64,000 bases of DNA from Fen-671 sp963807395 (GTDB lineage: Bacteria > Actinomycetota > Acidimicrobiia > Acidimicrobiales > Palsa-688). The DNA lies in assembly GCA_963807395.1 (NCBI GenBank), contig CAWEBW010000002.1, positions 124,001-188,000 on the forward strand. The letters are read 5' to 3'. The position numbers and the translations under genes are program-made. Positions 45,087 to 52,786 of the stretch are shown piece after piece; position 1 is the first letter of the stretch; each line of letters begins with the position of its first letter. The notes under the pieces are model-generated. The model worked only from the letters and a program-made list of their open reading frames with translations. It had not been told where the DNA came from and did no database searches.

Positions 45087-46345
45087 GAGCAAGCCGTGAG
45101 AGAGGCCCCTTTGTAGAAGGTCTTCGCTGTCGCGAATGTGCTCGCACGTACCCCGCCGAGGCGTTGCACGTGTGCGAGTGGTGCTTCGGGCCGCTGGAGG
45201 TCGTCTACGACTACGAAGCCATCGCGTCGACGGTGTCGCGCGAGAAGATCGCGGCCGGCCCCAATACCATCTGGCGTTACGCCGACCTGTTGCCAGCCAG
45301 CCCTCAAGGGGCGGTTGACCTCGGCGCCGGCATGACCCCACTCCTGCGGGCCGACCGTTTGGCGGCCGAGCTCGGCCTATCGGAGCTGTGGCTGAAAAAC
45401 GACACCGTCAACCCGACCGGTTCGTTCAAGGACCGGGTCGTGTCGGTGGCCCTGACCAGAGCGCGCGAGCTCGGCTTCAAGGTGGCTGCCTGCGCCTCGA
45501 CGGGCAACCTGGCCAACTCGGTGGCTGCGCATGCCGCCCGGGCCGGGATGAGGTCGGTGGTATGCATCCCGGCCGACCTGGAGACGGCGAAGGTGGTGAC
45601 GACGGCAGTGTTCGGAGGGCTCGTGGTGGCCCTCTCGGGCAACTACGACGACGTCAACCGGCTTTGCGCCGAACTGGCCAGTGAGCACCCTACGTGGGCG
45701 TTTGTGAACGTAAACGTGCGCAGCTACTACGCCGAGGGTTCCAAAACGCTCGCTTTTGAGGTCGCCGAGCAGCTCGGGTGGACAGCTCCTGACCATGTCG
45801 TCGTGCCTATTGCTTCGGGTTGTCAGCTCACCAAAATAGCTAAGGGGTTCAGGGAGCTTTACAAGGTCGGCCTGCTCGACGACGATCCCCAGGTACGCAT
45901 CTCGGGCGCTCAAGCGGCCGGCTGTTCTCCAGTAGCCGATGCGTTCGAGTCGGGCGCTGACGTTATCCGGCCAGTGAAACCGACCGGGATTGCCAAGTCG
46001 CTGGCCATCGGCGACCCGGCCGACGGGGCGTACGCGCTGGACGAGGTGCGCAGCTCTGGCGGGGCGGTGGCAGCTGTGACAGACGACGAGATAGTCGAGG
46101 GCATCCGTTTGCTGGCCCGCACGGAAGGGGTCTTCGCGGAGACAGCCGGCGGTGTGACCGTGGCCGTGCTGGCCAAACTTGCCCGCGCCGGGGTGGTCAA
46201 GCCCAAGGAACGGGTGGTGGCCTTCATCACCGGCAACGGCCTGAAGACCATCGACGCTGTGGCTGCCCAATGTGGCCCCACAGTCTCTATCCCCCCCGAC
46301 CTCGACAGCTTCCAGGCCGCCGTCAACGTGACAGACTGGCACTGA
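45080..46345 (+). CDS. thrC: Threonine-synthase-like PLP enzyme under SAM control
   Basis: A fold-type II PLP enzyme. A zinc ribbon uses Cys17, 20, 32 and 35 (CREC, CEWC). The PLP Lys is in NPTGSFKDRVV, about residue 117, and the phosphate-binding loop is ASTGNLANS. Family members convert O-phosphohomoserine to threonine. The in-frame ATGs at 45059, 45068 and 45080 lie inside the riboswitch. The best ribosome site (GAGAGGAG) points to GTG 45096, which is out of frame by one base; one more G at 45104-45105 would fix this. I list ATG 45080 for a continuous frame. It is followed by a sulfur carrier gene, so its product may be homocysteine. Confidence 0.88.
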   Translation: MRGASRERGPFVEGLRCRECARTYPAEALHVCEWCFGPLEVVYDYEAIASTVSREKIAAGPNTIWRYADLLPASPQGAVDLGAGMTPLLRADRLAAELGLSELWLKNDTVNPTGSFKDRVVSVALTRARELGFKVAACASTGNLANSVAAHAARAGMRSVVCIPADLETAKVVTTAVFGGLVVALSGNYDDVNRLCAELASEHPTWAFVNVNVRSYYAEGSKTLAFEVAEQLGWTAPDHVVVPIASGCQLTKIAKGFRELYKVGLLDDDPQVRISGAQAAGCSPVADAFESGADVIRPVKPTGIAKSLAIGDPADGAYALDEVRSSGGAVAAVTDDEIVEGIRLLARTEGVFAETAGGVTVAVLAKLARAGVVKPKERVVAFITGNGLKTIDAVAAQCGPTVSIPPDLDSFQAAVNVTDWH

Positions 46346-46390
46346 TGGCACCGACATATCCATCCCCTGGCACTGACTGGAAGCCGGACC

Positions 46391-46669
46391 ATGAGCGTTA
46401 AGGTCCGGGTGCCGACCCAGCTTCGGTCATTGTCCGGCGGGGCGGGCGAGATCGAAGTCGAAGGCGCCACCGTCGGCGAAGCTTTGAAGGCTCTTGATAC
46501 TGCCTATCCCGGGTTCGGCGAGCGCATCTTCGACGAGAGCGGCAACGTACGCCGGTTCGTGAACGTGTTTGTCGGCGAAGAGGACATCCGCTTCCTGGAC
46601 GGCCTGGGGACACCCGTCCCTCAGGGAGGGGTCGTTTCGGTCGTACCCGCCGTCGCCGGGGGTTCGTAG
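46391..46669 (+). CDS. CysO/MoaD-type sulfur carrier protein
   Basis: A 92-residue ubiquitin-fold protein. VEVEGATVGEALKALDTAYPGF, NVRRFVNVFVGEEDIRFLDGLGTPV and GGVVSVVPAVAGGS resemble mycobacterial CysO. The C-terminal Gly-Gly that would become a thiocarboxylate is followed by one extra Ser, so a peptidase step would be needed first. ATG 46391 lies 45 bases after thrC and probably shares its SAM-controlled transcript. Carrier proteins of this kind give sulfur to cysteine, thiamine or molybdopterin synthesis. Here the partner is most likely the preceding PLP enzyme (inference). Confidence 0.85.
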   Translation: MSVKVRVPTQLRSLSGGAGEIEVEGATVGEALKALDTAYPGFGERIFDESGNVRRFVNVFVGEEDIRFLDGLGTPVPQGGVVSVVPAVAGGS

Positions 46670-46792
46670 GCGCGCCCCAGAATCTGGCTGGCCCGACGCC
46701 CGTCGCCGGACCGGCCTGGCGGACCAGGCCGGCCGACCTTATCGGCGGGCCGAAGCTGAGTTTGCGCGCGAGCGCCCCGTTGCGCTGTACTC

Positions 46793-46819
46793 TTAGCACT
46801 CGACGTGTGTGAGTGCTAA
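46793..46819 (+). promoter_or_regulatory. CIRCE operator of the heat-shock repressor HrcA
   Basis: TTAGCACTC (46793-46801), nine bases, then GAGTGCTAA (46811-46819). Both arms match the consensus with no mismatch. It lies 45 bases before the groEL start and marks the gene as HrcA-repressed and heat-induced. Confidence 0.95.
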
Positions 46820-46864
46820 CGAAGGACCCACCCGGTCAGCCCAACGGAGGGAGCAAAGGACCGT

Positions 46865-48492
46865 ATGCCCAAGCTGATTGCTTTTGATGAACAAGCCCGC
46901 AGGTCTCTTGAAAAGGGGATGAACCAGCTAGCCGACGCTGTGCGCGTGACGCTGGGCCCAAGGGACGCAATGTGGTGCTCGAAAAGAAGTGGGGAGCCCC
47001 CACGATTACTAACGACGGCGTCTCCATCGCCAAGGAGATCGAGCTCGAGGACCCATACGAAAAGGTGGGGGCGGAGCTCGTCAAAGAGGTAGCCAAGAAG
47101 ACCGACGACGTAGCCGGCGACGGGACTACGACGGCCACGGTCCTGGCCTGGGCCATGGTGCGTGAGGGGCTGCGCAACGTCGCCGCCGGCGCTAGCCCGA
47201 TGTCGCTGCGGAAAGGCATCGAGGCCGCGGTCGACGCTGCGGTCGGGAGCCTGAAGGAACTGGCCAAGGAGACCGAGACCAAGGGCCAGATCGCTCAGGT
47301 CGCCGGCATCTCCGCCGCCGACCCCGAGATCGGCGAGCTGATCTCGGAGGCCATCGACAAGGTCGGCAAGGACGGTGTGGTCACGGTCGAGGAGTCGCAG
47401 ACCTTCGGCATGGACCTCGAGCTGGTCGAAGGCATGCGCTTCGACAAGGGCTACATTTCCGCTCACTTCGTAACCGACCCGGAGCGGATGGAGGCGGTCC
47501 AGGAGGATCCGTACATCCTGCTTTACGGGGCGAAGATCTCGGCGGTACGGGACCTGCTCCCGCTGCTCGAGAAAGTGATCCAGGCGGGCCGCCCGCTCGT
47601 CATCATCGCGGAGGACGTCGAGGGCGAGGCTCTGGCCACGCTCATCGTCAACAAGATCAGGGGCACGTTCAAGAGCGTGGCCGTAAAGGCTCCCGGTTTC
47701 GGCGAGCGCCGCAAGGCCATGCTCCAGGACATGGCCATCTTGACCGGCGGCCAGGTCATCTCGGACGAGGTCGGCCTGAAGCTCGAGAACGCCACCCTCG
47801 ACCTGCTGGGCAAGGCCCGCAAGGTCGTTGTGACGAAGGACGAGACGACCGTAGTCGAAGGGGCGGGCAGCGAGTCTGACATCAAGGGCCGCATCAGCCA
47901 GATCAAGACGGAGATCGACAACACCGACTCCGATTACGACCGGGAGAAGCTGCAAGAGCGGCTGGCCAAGCTGGCCGGCGGCGTAGCCGTCATCAAGGTC
48001 GGCGCCGCCACCGAGGTCGAGCTGAAGGAAAAGAAGCACCGCATCGAGGACGCCGTTTCGACGACCAAGGCCGCGATTGAAGAGGGCGTCGTCCCCGGTG
48101 GTGGCGTCGCACTTCTCCGGGCGCAGGCCGCTGTGCTGGACAAGGCCGAGAAGCTGGAGGGTGACGAGGCTGTCGGGGCCCGCATCGTGGCCCGCGCCGT
48201 CGAGGAGCCGCTCAAGCAGATCGCCGTCAACGCCGGCCTCGAGGGCGGCGTCGTGGTCGACAAGGTGCGCCACCTCCCGGTCAACGAGGGCCTCAACGCC
48301 GCGACCGACAAGTACGAGGACATGTTCAAGGCCGGTGTCATCGACGCCGTGAAGGTCACCCGTTCTGCCCTGCAGAACGCGGCCTCCATCGTGGGCCTGT
48401 TCCTCACCACTGAGGCCGTCATCGTCGACAAGCCTGAGGAAAAGGCGCCTGTCGGTGCCGGTGCCCCGGGCGGAGGCATGGACGACTTTTAG
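46865..48492 (+). CDS. groEL: Chaperonin GroEL (frameshifted near the start)
   Basis: The 60 kDa chaperonin subunit. MPKLIAFDEQARRSLEKGMNQLADAVRVTLGPR is in one frame, and the rest from RNVVLEKKWGAPTITNDGVS through VAGDGTTTATVLA to GGGMDDF is in another. One G is missing in GGG at 46962-46964; repair gives the universal LGPRGRNVVLEKK. Length is then 542. The C-terminus lacks the GGM repeat, as in many actinobacterial GroEL2 proteins. No groES gene is adjacent. ATG 46865 follows GGAGGGAG and the CIRCE site. Confidence 0.95.
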
Positions 48493-48548
48493 CCGGTCGT
48501 TTTAGGGCCGGTCCCAGACAGGCCCACTCATATCAAGTACGAGCAAAG

Positions 48549-48574
48549 GAAAGGGCGCCTACGGGCGCCCTTTC
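48549..48574 (+). terminator. Perfect 11-bp hairpin after groEL
   Basis: GAAAGGGCGCC (48549-48559) pairs with GGCGCCCTTTC (48564-48574) around a four-base loop, followed by TTGTT. It lies between the convergent groEL and MFS genes and can serve both strands, since the reverse side reads into TTTCCTTTGC. Confidence 0.9.
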
Positions 48575-48600
48575 TTGTTCGACCTTTACCAATTCGAACG

Positions 48601-50313
48601 TCACCCTGATGACGTCGGTGTAGTCGTCTCGGGCCCGGTTGTCCCGCTAACCGTGGGCTGGGTCTCGGGCTCCGGCTCGGATTCTGGCTCGGGCAGGGGT
48701 TCGCCGGTCTCCCCGTCACTGTCAGTTGTCCCGGGACCGGGGGGCTTCGGCGCCGGTGGGGCGGGCCCCCGTGCTCCCTGCTCGCGGGTTTCTGGCTGCT
48801 CAGGGGTTTCTGGCTGCTCAGAGGATTCTGAGCCCCTGACGTACCCGGCCGTAGCAACGTCTCTCGGGTAGCGTTTGGCGGCCCAGAAGAGGACGCCGGC
48901 ACTGGCTGCCAGGGGCACGAGCATGATCAGGAAAGTCCATTGCAGGCCCAGCCTGCCCCCGCCGAAAACCTGGTCCGAAATCGTCCCGAACAGCAACGGG
49001 GCCAGCGATTGAGCGCCCGAACGGAGGAACGTCTGGATCCCCTCCGCCCGCCCCCACAGCCATGAGGGCATGATGTCGAGCCGGGCGGCGTCGATAGGAG
49101 GGTTCTGCGCCGTCAGGGCGCCGGCGCCGATAACCAGATAAGGAAGCGCGGCCACTGCGCTCCTCGTCAGGAGGGCGGGGATGAACAAAACCGCGCTCAT
49201 GCACGCGGCGACCGCGGCCACGAGGACCCGTCCATTGATGCGACCTCGATGGAGCAGGAGGTCGCCGAGCGGCCCGCCGATCAGGATGCCGGCCACGGCG
49301 CCCACCCCCAGGAACAGGAACAGGAGGTTCGCCAGCACCTGGCTGACGCCGTACTGCTGCGATACGAACTCGGGGGCGAAAGTTTGCACGCCGGCCAGGA
49401 AGAAGTAGCCGCACGCCGCTGACACGATCAGCGCCACGTTGGTCTTGACGGCCAGGACGTAGCGGGTCGCGGCAAAGATCCCCATGTTGGGGTTCGCCAT
49501 ATCGATGAGGTGCTGGTCGGGCTCGATGCCCCGGTCCAGCGCCAGCTGCTGAGCGTCCGTTTTGCCCGGCGGGCCAGCCGGCTCTTTTTCCGTCTCGCCC
49601 TCTTCGGCCGCTTGCAGCGCGGGTCGCGTCCCCACGTCAGGGGACAGTTCGCCGGCGGTGCCTCGCGCCGGTTCGGGCAGACGCCAGACGAACCAGGCCA
49701 GCACGAACGCCGGGATAGCCAGGATGAGGAACGCGGCCCGCCACGAGAGGGAAGAAACGTCACCCGTCACGACGAACCCGATCCCGGCGCCCAGCAGTTC
49801 CCCGGTGAGGATATAGCTGTAGATCTGGCCGCGTTCGTGGCCGTTGAACCAGTCGCCGACGAGGGAGGCAACGGTCGGGCCGGCCGCTGCCGTTACTGCC
49901 CCTAACGCCACACGCGCCAGTAGCAACTCCCCGAACGAGCCGGCCGTCGCACTCCAGATCATGGCTGCCCCCCAGGTCACGATGGCGAGGGCCAGCATCG
50001 GCGTGCGCTGCACGCGGTCGGCCAGCACGCCAAAGGGCACTGAGAACACTGCGGCGACCCCCGATGAAACAGCCACCAGGAGCCCAATGTCGGTGTTGTC
50101 GATCTTGAGCGAGTGACGGAGCGCGATAGCCGAGGCGCCCACTGTGGCGGCGTCTGCACTGGACAAGGCCAGGACACAGGCCAGTACGACGATGACTCTG
50201 ACCCGTAGCGGGCCGCCCATGGTGTAGTCCAAACGGCGGTTGGCGCGCTTCAAGGCCAAGGAAACGGCGCGCCTAGTGGCGACCGGCAGCTGCTTCACTC
50301 CCTCCTTCACCAT
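48601..50313 (-). CDS. MFS transporter with acidic Pro-rich tail
   Basis: A 570-residue protein with about twelve membrane helices. LSSADAATVGASAIALRHSLKIDNTDIGLLVAVSSGVAAVFSVPFGVLADRVQRT is the N-terminal signature with the motif-A-like loop. A hydrophilic loop of about 70 residues sits between helices 6 and 7. The last 75 residues are Pro/Glu/Thr-rich and probably extracytoplasmic or disordered. It is clearly similar to the transporter at 52787-54244 (ANAATIGAIAPEVRHAFGVDNTAIGVL). The start at 50313 carries 30 basic residues before helix 1. Cargo unknown. Confidence 0.85.
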   Translation of the reverse strand: MVKEGVKQLPVATRRAVSLALKRANRRLDYTMGGPLRVRVIVVLACVLALSSADAATVGASAIALRHSLKIDNTDIGLLVAVSSGVAAVFSVPFGVLADRVQRTPMLALAIVTWGAAMIWSATAGSFGELLLARVALGAVTAAAGPTVASLVGDWFNGHERGQIYSYILTGELLGAGIGFVVTGDVSSLSWRAAFLILAIPAFVLAWFVWRLPEPARGTAGELSPDVGTRPALQAAEEGETEKEPAGPPGKTDAQQLALDRGIEPDQHLIDMANPNMGIFAATRYVLAVKTNVALIVSAACGYFFLAGVQTFAPEFVSQQYGVSQVLANLLFLFLGVGAVAGILIGGPLGDLLLHRGRINGRVLVAAVAACMSAVLFIPALLTRSAVAALPYLVIGAGALTAQNPPIDAARLDIMPSWLWGRAEGIQTFLRSGAQSLAPLLFGTISDQVFGGGRLGLQWTFLIMLVPLAASAGVLFWAAKRYPRDVATAGYVRGSESSEQPETPEQPETREQGARGPAPPAPKPPGPGTTDSDGETGEPLPEPESEPEPETQPTVSGTTGPETTTPTSSG

Positions 50314-50447
50314 CCCATATCATCTTGCTCCGAACGGTCGCCAAAAGCCTTACGAAATGAGCCAGCTACACCGTGAGGGCAGGGGCGGGGGCGAGGCGAG
50401 CCTGAGCAAGCTGCGCGTCGCGGCGGGCCCGCCGTAGCATGTTCTCG

Positions 50448-51133
50448 ATGACGGTACCGCTAGTTCCTGATGAGGGCTGGGGCGTCCTGCACCTGTTCTG
50501 CAAGGTCACACCGCGCACGGACGCCGAGGCCATAACACGGGCAGTCAAGGCCGCCGAAGAGGCGGGCCAGCAGGTCATTTGTTTCGCCGTTTTGGGCCAC
50601 AAGGCCGACCTGGCCTTCATGCTGGTCGGGCCGACCTGGTGGCGCTGCGCCGCACTCAAAGCGCCCTCGTGTACCCGGGCCTTGACCTCGGCGCATCGTA
50701 CGTATCGCTGACCGAAGTTTCCGAGTACGCCAGGGGGATCCCAGCCGACCGCCTCGACCCCCGCCTCCACCCGAAGCTGCCGCCGTCAGGCAAGCGGGCG
50801 ATCTGTTTCTACCCGATGTCAAAGCGCCGCGATGGCGAGGACAACTGGTACCTCCTCGACTACGAGCGTCGGGAGGCTCTCATGCGCGAGCACGGGGCCA
50901 CGGGCCGGAAGTTCACTGGCCGGGTCCTCCAGCTCGTAACGGGGTCGACGGGCCTCGACGACTACGAATGGGGGGTCACGCTGTTTGCTACAGCACCTGA
51001 CGACCTGAAGGAGTGCGTCCACAGGATGCGCTTCGACGAAGTCTCAGCTCGGTACGCCGACTTCGGGCCGTTTTATTCGGGCGTCGTGGCCCCGGTCGAG
51101 GAAGTCCTCAGCCTGTGCGGCGTTACGCAGTGA
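50448..51133 (+). CDS. chdC: Coproheme decarboxylase HemQ (frameshifted)
   Basis: A chlorite-dismutase-fold enzyme that makes heme b from coproheme III using peroxide, the last step of the actinobacterial route. The first part (GWGVLHLFCKVTPRTDAEAITRAV, GHKADLAFMLVG) is in one frame. The rest (DLVALRRTQSALV, FYPMSKRRDGEDNWYLLDYERREALMREHG, FTGRVLQLVTGSTGLDDYEWGVTLFA) is in another. One C is missing at 50631-50632. The likely proximal heme His is in MREHGATGR. ATG 50448 or 50439 starts it. It is followed 27 bases later by larE. Confidence 0.9.
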
Positions 51134-51160
51134 CCCAGCCGGGCCGCATGGGCACTACTC

Positions 51161-52045
51161 ATGACGGTGGCCCCGGCTGTGGGTGACCTGAGCGGGTTAC
51201 GGGAGCGGCTCCGTGACCTTGGCCCCGTGGTCGTGGCCTTCAGCGGAGGGGCCGACTCGGCCTTTCTGGCTGCTGTGGCCAACTCGGTCCTCGGCCCAGA
51301 GGGTGCACTGGTGGTCACGGCCGTTTCGGCCTCGCTGGCCCCGTCGGAGCTAGCGGATTGCCGCTCGCTGGCCCAGGAGTGGGGGCTCAACTATCAGGAG
51401 GTCGAGACCCACGAGGACACCAGGCCCGAGTACCGGGCCAATGGGGCAGACCGATGCTGGCACTGCAAAGACGAGCTGATGCGCTGCCTCGCTCCGGTGG
51501 CTGAGTCCTTCGGAGCGCGCTTCGCCGGCCCGGGGGCGCTCAGCGGTGCGACGGTGGTCCTGGGGGTCAACGTGGACGACCTTGGCGACTACCGCCCAGG
51601 ACAAGCGGCCGCTCGTGATGCTGGCGCTCTCTTCCCCTTGGTGGACGCCGGCTTCTCGAAGGCCGACGTCCGCCACACCTCGCGTGCGTTGGGCCTTCGG
51701 ACCTGGGACAAGCCGGCCGCTGCGTGCTTGGCCTCGCGCGTGCCCTACGGGACGCCCGTGAGCCTTGGGACTTTGAGCGCCGTGGCCAAGGCCGAAGCTG
51801 GCCTGGCCGGGCTCGGCTTCAGGGCCACAAGGGTGCGCCACTACGGCGACGTGGCGCGAGTCGAACTGCCACTGGCTGAACTGGGACGGGCCGTCGAACT
51901 GCGGGAAGAGGTCGTCCGAGCGGTACAAGCCGCCGGCTACCGTTACGTTACGCTCGACCTCGAAGGCCTCCGCTCAGGCAACCTCAACGCCAGTCTTAGG
52001 AGCGCCGGCTTGGCCGGCGCTGGCCGTCGTGAGGCCCCGCGATGA
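51161..52045 (+). CDS. larE: ATP-dependent sacrificial sulfur transferase LarE
   Basis: LarE-type PP-loop protein that gives its own Cys sulfur to the nickel-pincer cofactor in lactate racemase systems. VVVAFSGGADSAFL is the ATP loop. VLGVNVDDLGDYRPGQAAARDAGALFPL and KPAAACLASRVPYGTPV are family blocks, and the Cys near residue 189 is the sacrificial residue position. No larA, larB or larC is in the window. ATG 51161 gives 294 residues. The stop overlaps a small NIL-domain gene (ATGA). Confidence 0.9.
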   Translation: MTVAPAVGDLSGLRERLRDLGPVVVAFSGGADSAFLAAVANSVLGPEGALVVTAVSASLAPSELADCRSLAQEWGLNYQEVETHEDTRPEYRANGADRCWHCKDELMRCLAPVAESFGARFAGPGALSGATVVLGVNVDDLGDYRPGQAAARDAGALFPLVDAGFSKADVRHTSRALGLRTWDKPAAACLASRVPYGTPVSLGTLSAVAKAEAGLAGLGFRATRVRHYGDVARVELPLAELGRAVELREEVVRAVQAAGYRYVTLDLEGLRSGNLNASLRSAGLAGAGRREAPR

Positions 52046-52287
52046 CCGTTGCGTCCGTGCGGGCGCGGCTCACGTTCCCGGAAGACCTCGTCGGCCAGCC
52101 GGTGATCTCCAGGCTCGCCCTTGACCACGGGGTCACCGCCAACATAAGGCGGGCGAATGTGGAGGACACTACGGGTTGGATCGTGTGCGAGCTTTCCGGG
52201 AGCCGAGAGGCGCTCGACTCAGCCATCGCCTGGTTGACCTCGAGCGGGGTCAAAGTCGACTGGTTGGGCGGGCCGGTCGAGGGCTGA
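52042..52287 (+). CDS. NIL-domain protein
   Basis: An 81-residue ferredoxin-like NIL domain, the same fold as the C-terminal regulatory domain of MetN methionine importers. RARLTFPEDLVGQPVISRLALDHGVTANIRRANVED matches that family well. It overlaps the larE stop by four bases, so the two should be translated together. It may sense a sulfur compound or methionine, or assist LarE. This pairing is suggestive only. Confidence 0.85.
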   Translation: MTVASVRARLTFPEDLVGQPVISRLALDHGVTANIRRANVEDTTGWIVCELSGSREALDSAIAWLTSSGVKVDWLGGPVEG

Positions 52288-52372
52288 CCTAATCGGCCAG
52301 AGCCTAAGCGGGCGGCTGAGAGCCGGGCCGCCGAGGTAGTTGGAAGAGCCGGCTCTCGCGGCGCTTGCCTGG

Positions 52373-52660
52373 TTAGCGGGGTTTGCGGCCCTTCTTCCTG
52401 TTCTTGCCTGACCGGCTGGGCGACGTCCCCTTACCCGGGGGTGCCGGCAGGCCGGCGAGCCCCCAGGCCGTATTGGACATCGGTTCGTCAGCTTCCTGCG
52501 CCCAGCCCGCCGTCGAGAGCACCCTAGCTTCGAAGAAAAGGCACCCGTCCGGGCAGGCGAAGGGCTCTTCCGTCGCTACCCCCAGCCGACAGCGTTGGAG
52601 GACGTCACCTCCGTTCGTACTGCGCTGGATGTAGTGGCGGCAGTCCTCTCGAACACCCAT
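52373..52660 (-). CDS. Small Cys-containing protein of unknown function
   Basis: A 95-residue protein. Four Cys lie in the first 40 residues (REDCRHYIQ, LQRCRLG, FACPDGCLFFEAR), in the pattern C-x16-C-x11-C-x3-C, which could bind a metal or an iron-sulfur cluster. The C-terminus is very basic (SRSGKNRKKGRKPR). Similar short proteins occur in related actinobacteria. ATG 52660 is the start. Unknown function. Confidence 0.65.
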   Translation of the reverse strand: MGVREDCRHYIQRSTNGGDVLQRCRLGVATEEPFACPDGCLFFEARVLSTAGWAQEADEPMSNTAWGLAGLPAPPGKGTSPSRSGKNRKKGRKPR

Positions 52661-52786
52661 CGACCCATGATCGCGTAACCGGCCGCGAAAGCGGATACGC
52701 GGCGGGTACGAGGTCGGCGCTGGAGCCGAACGGCCGGCTCGGACGCTTCATGATGGGTAGCGGGCGCTAGGGTGCTGGGAGGACCG

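Noticed and set aside
46816..48273. A 485-codon minus-strand frame opposite groEL
   Set aside because: It is a shadow of GroEL codons with repetitive Leu/Asp composition.
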